Source: Bhargavaea ullalensis
GTDB lineage: Bacteria; Bacillota; Bacilli; Bacillales_A; Planococcaceae
DNA length: 64,000 nt
Direction: 5' to 3' (one strand)
Assembly: GCF_040545425.1 (NCBI RefSeq)
Contig: NZ_JBEPLW010000008.1
Shown here piece by piece: positions 16,387-23,569 of this stretch. Under the pieces are notes generated by a model. It was given only the letters and a program-made list of their open reading frames with translations. It was not told the DNA's origin and did not search any database. Made by a program: the position numbers and the translations under genes. Position 1 is the stretch's first letter. The number at the start of each line of letters is the position of its first letter.

Positions 16387-16415
16387 ATTATACCATAAAC
16401 GAGAACACATGTTCT
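16387..16415 (-). promoter_or_regulatory. toxin promoter with LexA-like SOS box
   Basis: On the minus strand the extended -10 TGGTATAAT (TATAAT complementary to 16387-16392) has no good -35 box. At the -35 position lies the inverted repeat AGAACA-CA-TGTTCT (16402-16415). Its core GAAC-ACAT-GTTC matches the Gram-positive LexA consensus CGAACRNRYGTTYG at 12 of 14 positions. LexA bound there would repress the toxin until DNA damage. Confidence 0.6.
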
Positions 16416-16569
16416 TTATTTAAGAATCAATCCGTACAGTTTATAAGTGAAGATGCCGTCCTCCGGCCTTGCCGGACGGACGGTTTTTCGATACACGGCT
16501 GATACAATGTGTGCCGGCTGCGGGAAACGGGAACAGAAGGAATAGGAGTATTTGGAAGGAGGCGTTCTG

Positions 16570-17142
16570 ATGAAGGGAAAGATGGTATTCCCGCTCATGG
16601 TCGCCGGCTCGCTCATGCTGGCGGCGTGCGGAGACGACGGCACGGACAAAGAACCTGAAGTGGAAGCCGATGCAACACAGACGGACGATGGCACAGCGGC
16701 AACGGATGAGACGCCGACCGAAGACGCAGCGGTCGGCGGCAGCGAAGATCCAGACGAACCGGTCAGCTCGGATGCAGCAGACGTGACCGGCCAGGAAGAA
16801 ATGCAGCAAAAGATGGACGAGATCAACTACACTGAATTCGAACTCGAAGTCGAATACGCGGACGGCAAAGAATACGAAGCGGAAATTGAGAAGAAAAGCG
16901 ACAACACAGTAAAGGCGGAGATCGAAGACTCCTTGAACGGCGTCAAAAAGAAAGGACTCGACGCCTTCAACGATCTGTTCCCGCTCGTTGAACAGATGGA
17001 CATCACGACCGGCACCGACAAAGCCGAAGCGATCCGCCAAGTGCTCTCGACCTTCAGCCTGCCCGACGACTACACGAAATTCGAACTCGAGCTGCGGTTC
17101 AAAGACGACGGGAAGGAATATGAGATTGAGGACAGGAAATGA
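16570..17142 (+). CDS. YusW-like lipoprotein
   Basis: 190 residues. The signal peptide ends in the lipobox LAAC, then an acidic Thr/Asp/Glu linker (to about residue 75). The C-terminal domain has two related strands-plus-loop segments (FELEVEYADGKEYEAEIEKK and KFELELRFKDDGKEYEIEDRK) typical of the YusW family, whose role is unknown. The ATG at 16570 follows GGAAGGAGG. It is a single gene with its own terminator. Confidence 0.75.
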   Translation: MKGKMVFPLMVAGSLMLAACGDDGTDKEPEVEADATQTDDGTAATDETPTEDAAVGGSEDPDEPVSSDAADVTGQEEMQQKMDEINYTEFELEVEYADGKEYEAEIEKKSDNTVKAEIEDSLNGVKKKGLDAFNDLFPLVEQMDITTGTDKAEAIRQVLSTFSLPDDYTKFELELRFKDDGKEYEIEDRK

Positions 17143-17151
17143 TAAATAACC

Positions 17152-17192
17152 AGCGATCCGCCGGGACTTGCTCCGGCGAATCGCTTTTTTTT
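17152..17192 (+). terminator. terminator of the YusW-like gene
   Basis: AGCGATCCGCCGG/CCGGCGAATCGCT stem followed by eight T. Confidence 0.9.
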
Positions 17193-17217
17193 GATCGAAA
17201 CGAGTCGATGACTGCGG

Positions 17218-17358
17218 AGCGTTATCTTTATCCGACGGAGCGTTATCTTTATCGGGCTAAGCGTTATCTTTATCCGATAGAGCGTTATCTTTATCGGGCA
17301 AAGCGTTATCTTTATCCGATAGTGCGTTATCTTTACCGGGCAAAGCGTTATCTTTATC
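17218..17358. repeat. 21-bp periodic array C (7 units)
   Basis: Seven units start at 17218, 17239, 17260, 17281, 17302, 17323 and 17344. The core is AGCGTTATCTTTAT. Linkers strictly alternate between CCGAYRG and CGGGCWA through six units, giving a 42-bp higher-order repeat. The array sits between two facing terminators of convergent genes. Confidence 0.95.
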
Positions 17359-17370
17359 ATTCCGCTCACC

Positions 17371-17407
17371 AAAAAGGTCCGTCCCCGACATCCGGGACGG
17401 ACCTTTT
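17371..17407 (-). terminator. terminator of the DMT exporter gene
   Basis: AAAAGGTCCGTCCC/GGGACGGACCTTTT stem, 8-nt loop; the A tract gives the U tail on the minus strand. Confidence 0.85.
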
Positions 17408-17409
17408 GA

Positions 17410-18372
17410 TCATGCTTCCACCGCCGCTTTCCGCTTCGCGAGCATCGTCTGGAAGCTGTGGAGCGACATGCCGATGATGATGACGGCGATGCCGCCGATC
17501 GCGACCGGTCCCGGGAGCGGGAGCGAGAGGAGGATCATTTCGCCGGCGAGGGCGAAGACGATCTCGAGTGACTGGGTCGCTTCGACGGCGGCGAGCCGGC
17601 CCTGGTCATGGCGCGCCAGGTCGGTCGCCATGAAGAACAGGGTCGTCGCAACGACACCCGACGAGACGGCGACGATGAACGACTGGACGACCTGGCCCCA
17701 CGACGGCCAGCCGACCGTCAAGACCGCCACCGCCGCCAAGAGGATCCAGAACGGCAATGAGGCGAGCGTCATGGCGAGCACCCGCTGATAGGTGTCCAGC
17801 CGTCCGTCGAGCGCCTCCATCATCTTCCGGTTGCCGAGGGGGTAGGCGAACGCCGCCACGACGATCGGCAAGATTCCGAGAAGAATCGTCTTCCCGCCGA
17901 CCGTTCCGGCGTGCGGGAGCTGGATGAGCACGACACCGAGCAGGATGATCAGCGAGATGCCGAGCGAAACGAGCGGAATTTTATGGCGCACCATCCGCTC
18001 ACGGCTCCCCTCCTTCACAACGAACGTAAACAGCGGGGCGAGCAGGACACCCGCCACAATCGTCAGCTGCCATGTGCCCGCGACAAGCCAGCCCGGGCTG
18101 AACGCCGCCGCAAACGTCAGGGGCGCATAGAACAGCACGAACGCGAAGAAGCTCCAGACGAGGAACGGGCCGGGGATGCGCTTCATTTCCGATATCGAAC
18201 CTTTCAGCCCCCGCCGTACAGCGACGATGATGAGCAGGAACGGCACCATGAAGAGAAATCGGAGCGACGCACTCCACATCCAGCTGCCGCCGTCGAGCTC
18301 CATCGACCGGTTCAGCACGAACGTCACGGCGAAGAACAGCGAGGCGAGGACGCCGAGTGCGATCTCTTTCAT
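17410..18372 (-). CDS. DMT-superfamily efflux transporter (EmrE/EamA-like)
   Basis: 320 residues, about ten transmembrane helices in two halves. The N-terminus MKEIALGVLASLFFAVTFVLNRSMELDGGSWMWSASLRF matches the putative multidrug-resistance efflux group of the drug/metabolite transporters. The C-terminal half ends QSLEIVFALAGEMILLSLPLPGPVAIGGIAVIIIGM. Substrate unknown. It lies 15 bp downstream of pepT and is probably co-transcribed with it. Confidence 0.8.
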   Translation of the reverse strand: MKEIALGVLASLFFAVTFVLNRSMELDGGSWMWSASLRFLFMVPFLLIIVAVRRGLKGSISEMKRIPGPFLVWSFFAFVLFYAPLTFAAAFSPGWLVAGTWQLTIVAGVLLAPLFTFVVKEGSRERMVRHKIPLVSLGISLIILLGVVLIQLPHAGTVGGKTILLGILPIVVAAFAYPLGNRKMMEALDGRLDTYQRVLAMTLASLPFWILLAAVAVLTVGWPSWGQVVQSFIVAVSSGVVATTLFFMATDLARHDQGRLAAVEATQSLEIVFALAGEMILLSLPLPGPVAIGGIAVIIIGMSLHSFQTMLAKRKAAVEA

Positions 18373-18387
18373 GGGAAAAGCCCTCCT

Positions 18388-19614
18388 TTACGCGCGTTGT
18401 TCGTACAGCTTCACCATTTCAATGATGACGTTCGCCGCTTTTTCCATGTCGTCTGCGGAGATGAATTCATACTTGCCGTGGTAGTTGTCGCCGCCCGTGA
18501 AGATGTTCGGTGTCGGCATGCCCATGAACGACAGCTGAGAGCCGTCCGTGCCGCCGCGGACCGGGATGATATTCGGCCTGATATCGAGCTTGCCGAACGC
18601 ATCGGACGCGATGTCGACGATGTGCATGACCGGCTCGATCTTCTCGGCCATGTTGTAGTACTGGTCGTTCAGGTCAAGCTCGACGGCACCTTCGCCGTGC
18701 TCGGCATTCAGTTTCGCCGCTGTTTCTTCCATCAGCTTCTTCTTCGCTTCGAACTTCTCGCGGTCATGGTCGCGGATGATGTAGGACAGCGTCGTCTTCT
18801 CGACCGTGCCGTCCACGTACATGAGGTGGATGAAGCCCTCATAGCCGTCCGTCTTCTGCGGAATCTCGTCTTCCGGCATTGCCGCCTGGAACTCATGCGC
18901 GATCAGGATCGCGTTCACCATCTTGTCCTTCGCGGAACCCGGGTGTATGTTCGTGCCGTGGAAGGTAACCTTCGCGGCGGCCGCATTGAAGCTTTCATAC
19001 TGAAGCTCGCCGAGCGGGCCGCCATCCATCGTGTAGGCGAATTCCGCACCGAACGCATTCACGTCGAATTTGTGCGGTCCGCGGCCGATCTCCTCGTCCG
19101 GCGTAAACGCGACGCGCAGCTTGCCGTGCTGGATCTCCGGGTGCTCAATCAAATATTCCATCGCCGTCATGATCTCCGCGATGCCCGCCTTGTTGTCGGC
19201 ACCAAGCAGCGTCGTGCCGTCGGTCGTGATGAGCGTATGGCCGACATAGTTCTTCAGCTGCGGGAACACAGACTCTTCCATCACCGTGTTGTCATTCAGC
19301 CGGATGTCGCCGCCTTCATACTTGTCGATCCGCTGCGGGTTCACGTTCTTGCCCGTGTAGTCGGTCGCCGTGTCCACGTGCGCGAGGAAGCCGATCACCG
19401 GCACATCCTTGTCCGTGTTGGCCGGCAGCGTCCCGAACAGATAGCCGTTTTCATCAAGCGTGATGTCGGTCAGGCCGACTTCCTTCATTTCCTTCTCCAG
19501 CACGTGAAGCAGATCCCACTGTCCCGCAGTCGACGGCGTTGTCGTGCTTTCCTCATTCGACTGGGTGTCAATCTTCGCATAGCGCACGAGGCGCTCGATC
19601 AGCTTTTCTTTCAT
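18388..19614 (-). CDS. pepT: tripeptide aminopeptidase (peptidase T)
   Basis: 408-residue M20 metallopeptidase that removes the N-terminal residue from tripeptides in the cytoplasm. Zinc ligands and catalytic residues are in place: GFLAHVDTATDY, LLGADNKAGIAEIMTA, FTPDEEIGRGPHKFD, TMDGGPLG and GGDNYHGKYEF. Length matches PepT of Bacillus. The ATG at 19614 is followed by MKEKLIERLVRYAKIDTQSNEE, the normal N-terminus. Confidence 0.95.
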   Translation of the reverse strand: MKEKLIERLVRYAKIDTQSNEESTTTPSTAGQWDLLHVLEKEMKEVGLTDITLDENGYLFGTLPANTDKDVPVIGFLAHVDTATDYTGKNVNPQRIDKYEGGDIRLNDNTVMEESVFPQLKNYVGHTLITTDGTTLLGADNKAGIAEIMTAMEYLIEHPEIQHGKLRVAFTPDEEIGRGPHKFDVNAFGAEFAYTMDGGPLGELQYESFNAAAAKVTFHGTNIHPGSAKDKMVNAILIAHEFQAAMPEDEIPQKTDGYEGFIHLMYVDGTVEKTTLSYIIRDHDREKFEAKKKLMEETAAKLNAEHGEGAVELDLNDQYYNMAEKIEPVMHIVDIASDAFGKLDIRPNIIPVRGGTDGSQLSFMGMPTPNIFTGGDNYHGKYEFISADDMEKAANVIIEMVKLYEQRA

Positions 19615-19702
19615 TTCAGGTGCCCCCTCGTTGTAAATGAATTCCGAATAGTACCATTCTAACAGAATGGCGGGGAGGAAGGAATGGCATGCCCCTCGGT
19701 CA

Positions 19703-19822
19703 AAACGTTGTGTATCTGCGGCGAAACGTTTTGTATCTCAGCAGAAACGTTGTGTATCTATGGCGAAACGTTTCGTATCTCAGCAGAAACGATGTGTATC
19801 TCAACCAAAACGCTATGTTGGC
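19703..19822. repeat. 21-bp periodic array D (5 units plus a partial)
   Basis: Units start at 19703, 19724, 19745, 19766 and 19787, with a decayed sixth at 19808. The core is AAACGTTKTGTATCT. Linkers alternate GCGGCG, CAGCAG, ATGGCG, CAGCAG, CAACCA, and the core itself alternates (GTTGTG against GTTTTG/GTTTCG). It lies between the LysR stop codon and the pepT promoter region. Confidence 0.9.
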
Positions 19823-19834
19823 TGCCGTCCCCCC

Positions 19835-20716
19835 TCATTCCCCTTCCGTCACCGTCTCCAAAAACGCCCCCACCGCTGCGCGTTCGGCCATGAGCGGAGC
19901 GTGGAGCAGCGAGAAGGTCCGCTTTTGGGGCGGCAGTCCGGCGTCGAGCCGGACCAGATAACCTGCACCGAGTCCGTCTCGGGCGGCGTGAACCGAGATG
20001 GCGGCAATGCCGAGGCCGGCTTTCACCGCCTGGAGGACGCCGCCGTTGGACCGGATGATGAGCCGCTTCGGCGCCACGTGGCCGATTGATCGTAATAAAT
20101 GATCGCTGTGTTCACGCGTGCCCGATCCTTCTTCCCGGGTGATCCAGCGGGCGTTCTGGAGGTCCTCCGCAGTGACGGTCTGCCGGACGGCGAGCGGGTG
20201 GCCGGCGCCGGCGATGATGATCAGCTCGTCTTCCATGAACGGGACGGCAATCAGGCTGTCTTGCCGCACGGTGCCTTCGACGCATCCGACGTCACAGCGG
20301 AATTCATGGACCATCGACTCGACTTCCTCCGTGTTGGCGATGGCGATATCGAGTTCGAGTTTCGGGTGCGCCAGGAGCAGTGGGGCGAGAAGGCGGGGGA
20401 GAACGTATTCGCCGATCGTGTTGCTCGCGGCGATCGACAGCGTGCCGGTCAGCTCGCCGCTCTGGCGGATCATGTCTTCCTTCGTTTCCTCGGCGAGCGC
20501 GATGAGCTGCTTTGCCCGGTCATAGAGGAGGCGTCCGGCCGGTGTGATGCGGAATTGTTTTTTGGTCCGGATGATGAGCTCCGTGCCGAATTCCTCCTCG
20601 AGCTGCTTGATGTGCAGGCTGACGGTCGGCTGGGCGAGGTTCAGCGCTTCGCCCGCTTTCGTGAAGTTTTTCAGTTCGACGACCGCGGCGTATGTGTGAA
20701 GCTGTTCTAGCAGCAT
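19835..20716 (-). CDS. LysR-family regulator (CysL/YwfK-like)
   Basis: 293-residue LysR protein: N-terminal helix-turn-helix LEQLHTYAAVVELKNFTKAGEALNLAQPTVSLHIKQLEEEFG, then the periplasmic-binding-like inducer domain. The ATG at 20716 is chosen over an upstream TTG that abuts its own GGAG site. It is divergent from a YeiH-type exporter across 120 bp, the usual LysR/target arrangement. It resembles CysL/YwfK, which control sulfur genes, but the resemblance is only at family level. Confidence 0.85.
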   Translation of the reverse strand: MLLEQLHTYAAVVELKNFTKAGEALNLAQPTVSLHIKQLEEEFGTELIIRTKKQFRITPAGRLLYDRAKQLIALAEETKEDMIRQSGELTGTLSIAASNTIGEYVLPRLLAPLLLAHPKLELDIAIANTEEVESMVHEFRCDVGCVEGTVRQDSLIAVPFMEDELIIIAGAGHPLAVRQTVTAEDLQNARWITREEGSGTREHSDHLLRSIGHVAPKRLIIRSNGGVLQAVKAGLGIAAISVHAARDGLGAGYLVRLDAGLPPQKRTFSLLHAPLMAERAAVGAFLETVTEGE

Positions 20717-20772
20717 GGGCGGCAATCTCCTTTGTATCAGTTTTTATAATCGATTTTATCACGAAACCTCAT

Positions 20773-20816
20773 TTTACTGATGAATTAATCCCTTCTATAA
20801 TAAAACCATAAGAAGT
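20773..20816 (+). promoter_or_regulatory. promoter of the YeiH-type gene
   Basis: TTTACT (20773-20778) and TATAAT (20796-20801) are 17 bp apart. CTTCT (20792-20796) and AGAAG (20811-20815) form an inverted repeat over the -10 box that the divergent LysR protein could use. Confidence 0.55.
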
Positions 20817-20836
20817 TCAGGAAGGGGTCTTCATTC

Positions 20837-21832
20837 ATGAAAAGCAAAGGATTTTGGACGGGCATCGGCCTGACGCTCATCCTGGCGGTCATCGCCAAGC
20901 TCGCGGCCGGCCTGCCGTATATATCGCTGATCGGCCCGCTCGTTTTCGCCATCCTGCTCGGGATGCTATGGAACACATTCCTGCCGGTCAAAGCCGAGTG
21001 GGAACCGGGCACGGCGTTCGCGTCGAAAAAACTGCTTCGCGCCGGGATCATCCTGCTCGGGATGCGCCTGAATCTCGCGGACATCGCGGCCGCCGGGTGG
21101 CCCGCATTCAGCCTTGCCGCCATTTCGGTTGTCGTCGGGATCGCCGCCGTCTACGCGGCAGCAAAAGTCATGAAATCCGATCCGGAAATCGGCTTCCTCA
21201 CCGCCTGCGGAACAGGGATCTGCGGAGCCGCGGCCATTGTCGCCGTTTCCACGCAGAAGAAATCAAAACCGGAAGAGACCGCCGTCAGTGTGGCCATCAT
21301 CGCCATCATGGGAACGCTGTTCACCTTCGCCTATGCACTCCTGTATCCGGTGCTCGGGCTCGGGGACAAGGCGTATGGCATGTTTGCCGGCGGCACGCTC
21401 CATGAAATCGCCCATGTCGTCGCGGCGGGTGACGCGGCGGGCGCCGTGTCGCTCGACTATGCGCTCGTCGTGAAACTCACGCGGGTCGTCCTGCTCGTCT
21501 TCGTCGCTTCCGCGGTCGGCTTCTGGGCGGCCCGGAAAGAACGTGGCGAAGGCGGGCCGAAGCTCACCTGGAAGACGCTCCCGATTCCGTGGTTCATCTT
21601 CGGCTTCCTCGCCGTGAGTGCGCTTTACTCGACGGGCATCGTTCCGGAAGCGGTCGCTGCCAAACTCGTCGACCTCGCCTATCTGCTCATGGCAATGGCG
21701 ATGGCCGGGCTCGGGCTCGGCGTCTCCTTCAGCGCATTCCGCCGGGCGGGCATGAAGCCGTTCGTCGCCTGCCTCATCGGTTCGATCGTCCTGGCCGCCG
21801 TCGTGTATGGCTATGTGGTACTCGTGGCGTGA
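20837..21832 (+). CDS. YeiH/UPF0324 family putative sulfate exporter
   Basis: 331 residues, about ten transmembrane helices. Family hallmarks are the N-terminal LPYISLIGPLVFAILLGMLW, the GIILLGMRLNLADI segment, GTGICGAAAIVAVS and GGTLHEIAHVVAAG. The family is annotated as sulfate exporters on thin evidence. Paired with a divergent LysR regulator, as for yeiH/yeiE in enterobacteria. A strong bidirectional terminator follows. Confidence 0.85.
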   Translation: MKSKGFWTGIGLTLILAVIAKLAAGLPYISLIGPLVFAILLGMLWNTFLPVKAEWEPGTAFASKKLLRAGIILLGMRLNLADIAAAGWPAFSLAAISVVVGIAAVYAAAKVMKSDPEIGFLTACGTGICGAAAIVAVSTQKKSKPEETAVSVAIIAIMGTLFTFAYALLYPVLGLGDKAYGMFAGGTLHEIAHVVAAGDAAGAVSLDYALVVKLTRVVLLVFVASAVGFWAARKERGEGGPKLTWKTLPIPWFIFGFLAVSALYSTGIVPEAVAAKLVDLAYLLMAMAMAGLGLGVSFSAFRRAGMKPFVACLIGSIVLAAVVYGYVVLVA

Positions 21833-21845
21833 CCCGACAATGAAT

Positions 21846-21906
21846 AAAAAAGATCGCTTCCTTTGTGGTGCGGGTCATCCCCGCCTACAAAGGAGCGATC
21901 TTTTAA
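21846..21906. terminator. long bidirectional terminator
   Basis: AAAAGATCGCTTCCTTTGT pairs with ACAAAGGAGCGATCTTTT, extended by GCGGG/CCCGC near the loop. It separates the convergent YeiH-type and DUF4279-like genes. Confidence 0.9.
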
Positions 21907-21936
21907 ATTGGGAAGCAGATGAATGGAAAGCGGCCG

Positions 21937-22452
21937 TTAAGCAATCCCGCTTCTCTTCAATGTTTCAATCTGCTCTTTTCTAAAAGGCCAATGTTCGAAG
22001 GTGAGGCCCGTCTCCGACATGAATCCTAGATCATCAGGATGAACGGCAAATATGCCGCCGTCCATCCACTTCGGCAGATTGAGCATCACGAGTGCCCGGC
22101 AGTCAAAGGTCCGGGTCACTTCCTTAATCTGCTCAGCCGTGATGCCATTTTCATTGAGAAAACCTTGCAGCTTATTCATCAGGCAGGCAATCGCTTCGTC
22201 GGTATTATACTCAATCCGGCTTACTTCATCCGGGCTCAACTGGAAAGCGACGGTCCAAAAAGAAAATTGGGCGTTGCCATGCCCGCTCAAAAAATTATGT
22301 TCCCCTGCGTCAAAATGAAAAGTGTCCTTGATTCCAAGGGCAGCATTCAGATCTTTTGCAGTGAACTTCCTGATCGGACGCCCAATGTCTTCAGAATAAG
22401 CATCGGGATCAGACATGAAACAGAAATTGAGAACAACGTTTTCAGTGAACAT
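21937..22452 (-). CDS. hypothetical protein, DUF4279-like
   Basis: 171 residues, soluble and acidic. The pattern of an N-terminal strand (VVLNFCFMSDPD), a short helix-turn (DLNAALGIKDTF), a W-containing strand (AQFSFWTVAFQL), a paired-helix middle (NKLQGFLNENGITAEQIKEV) and a C-terminal strand resembles DUF4279 proteins. I hold that only loosely. The ATG at 22452 has AAGGAAG upstream; an ATG seven codons earlier has none. Base composition is less GC-rich than its neighbours, hinting at transfer. Confidence 0.6.
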   Translation of the reverse strand: MFTENVVLNFCFMSDPDAYSEDIGRPIRKFTAKDLNAALGIKDTFHFDAGEHNFLSGHGNAQFSFWTVAFQLSPDEVSRIEYNTDEAIACLMNKLQGFLNENGITAEQIKEVTRTFDCRALVMLNLPKWMDGGIFAVHPDDLGFMSETGLTFEHWPFRKEQIETLKRSGIA

Positions 22453-22589
22453 AGCATCTTCCTTACTTGGCATAATAGTGAGCGTTCAACCTTCGTTTAG
22501 TTAAATATACAATAAACAGAGCTTATTAAAAACTAGTCAACATTACTAAAAAGTTTTTTTCAATGAGTTTGGGTGAATCCGTTCAGGCC

Positions 22590-22694
22590 GCTTCCGATGA
22601 CGCTCGGGGCCTCTGCGATAACACTCGGGCCCCCTCCGATCACACTCGCAGCCTCTGCGATGACACTCACAGGCCCTCCGATCACACTCATGGC
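22590..22694. repeat. 21-bp periodic array E (5 units)
   Basis: Units start at 22590, 22611, 22632, 22653 and 22674. They alternate between CTCTGCGATRACACTC and CCCTCCGATCACACTC; the first unit is divergent. The array lies between the terminator of the DUF2187 gene and the start of the DUF4279-like gene, both leftward. Confidence 0.9.
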
Positions 22695-22740
22695 CTTCAA
22701 TGCCGCTCCTTCTCATTACCGCCGACGCCCCACACGAAAA

Positions 22741-22783
22741 AACAGCGCATCGCCGCCTGAAATCAGGTCGACGTGCGCTGTTT
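22741..22783 (-). terminator. terminator of the DUF2187 gene
   Basis: AACAGCGCA/TGCGCTGTT outer stem with an inner CCTGA/TCAGG stem; the minus strand continues TTTTTTCG. Confidence 0.85.
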
Positions 22784-22791
22784 CTTCAATA

Positions 22792-23022
22792 TCAATCCGG
22801 GACGTTGTAGTGTTTGTGGGAAACAACGGTCAGATCTGAAGCGGCTCCGATCCTCTTCGCATCCTCGTCGGAGATTTTGACGATGACCGAGTTCTCGAGA
22901 ATCTTGACGATCGTGCCGAATACTTCATGGTCATTGCGGACGAACGAAACCAGCTCGCCCGCTTTCCGGGCCGCCACAAATGGCGACAGTTCCTTCTGCT
23001 TTGCAGGAAAAGCCACTCCCAT
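22792..23022 (-). CDS. DUF2187 (YkvS-like) small protein
   Basis: About 76 residues. The C-terminal two thirds (AGELVSFVRNDHEVFGTIVKILENSVIVKISDED..LTVVSHKHYNV) is the DUF2187 beta-barrel of small Bacillales proteins of unknown function. The start is uncertain: the ATG at 23022 abuts AAGGGGTGG, and a GTG two codons later is better spaced. Its leader contains a compact structured RNA ending in a terminator. Confidence 0.75.
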   Translation of the reverse strand: MGVAFPAKQKELSPFVAARKAGELVSFVRNDHEVFGTIVKILENSVIVKISDEDAKRIGAASDLTVVSHKHYNVPD

Positions 23023-23053
23023 CCACCCCTTCAATCTTATTGGTTAAACAAAA

Positions 23054-23134
23054 AAGCCCGGGTGTTCATCCCTGGGCGTACGCGGGAGCGGCACGGTTGC
23101 CGAACCTCCAGACGGGTTGTCTACTCCCATTATA
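23054..23134 (-). ncRNA. structured leader or small RNA before the DUF2187 gene
   Basis: On the minus strand an extended -10 TGCTATAAT (complementary to 23129-23137) starts an RNA of about 70 nt. It can fold AGAC/GUCU, then GGAG..CUCC enclosing CGGC/GCCG, then the terminator GCCCAGGG/CCCGGGC with UUUUUU, all before the gene's ribosome binding site. It could be an attenuating leader or an independent small RNA. I do not match it to a known riboswitch class. Confidence 0.5.
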
Positions 23135-23136
23135 GC

Positions 23137-23350
23137 ACACTTTGACATTATTCGCTCATCCCGTCTCTTCAGCCGATTTTAAAGGCAGATTGGACACAGT
23201 GTCTAAGGATAAAAGAAATCATTACACACAAGAGTAGAAGAATCAGAATCTTCTATCCAATAAAATGTTCATAGACAACTTATTGAGCATCAACACAGAT
23301 CAGATGTAAGCGTTATCAGTAAAAACACAGGACAAGAGGGGGGTATATTC
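23137..23350. other. intergenic region upstream of the symporter operon
   Basis: No ORF. It becomes AT-rich. GACAC-A-GTGTC (about 23193-23203) is an 11-bp inverted repeat that could serve as an operator. No clear -35/-10 pair is evident to me. Confidence 0.4.
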
Positions 23351-23569
23351 ATGAAAGCGACATTTAAAACGCCCAAAAGCGGAAAGGGTTGGTTCGGTCT
23401 GTTGGGGCTTTTTGTGATTGTCTTGCTAGGAGGATGGCCGATCATCCCGTTGCTGAACAATGACTTGATTATTTTGGGCATGCCGACATTAATGGCTTGG
23501 TCTATCTTGCTCATTATTTTGACGACCGGACTGCTTATTCTCTTGAATAAAATGGGGGTGAATGACTGA
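23351..23569 (+). CDS. small membrane protein, partner of SSS symporter
   Basis: 72 residues with two transmembrane helices (GWFGLLGLFVIVLLGGWPIIPLL and LMAWSILLIILTTGLLILL). It precedes a sodium:solute symporter and overlaps its start (TGATGG), as small accessory proteins often do. It parallels the YhdT-PanF pair 4.5 kb downstream, but the sequence is unrelated to YhdT. Family not recognised. Confidence 0.7.
   Translation: MKATFKTPKSGKGWFGLLGLFVIVLLGGWPIIPLLNNDLIILGMPTLMAWSILLIILTTGLLILLNKMGVND

Noticed and set aside
17911..19662. 583-residue plus-strand ORF opposite the DMT exporter and pepT
   Set aside because: Antisense shadow with Arg/His-rich composition; pepT on the minus strand is unambiguous.
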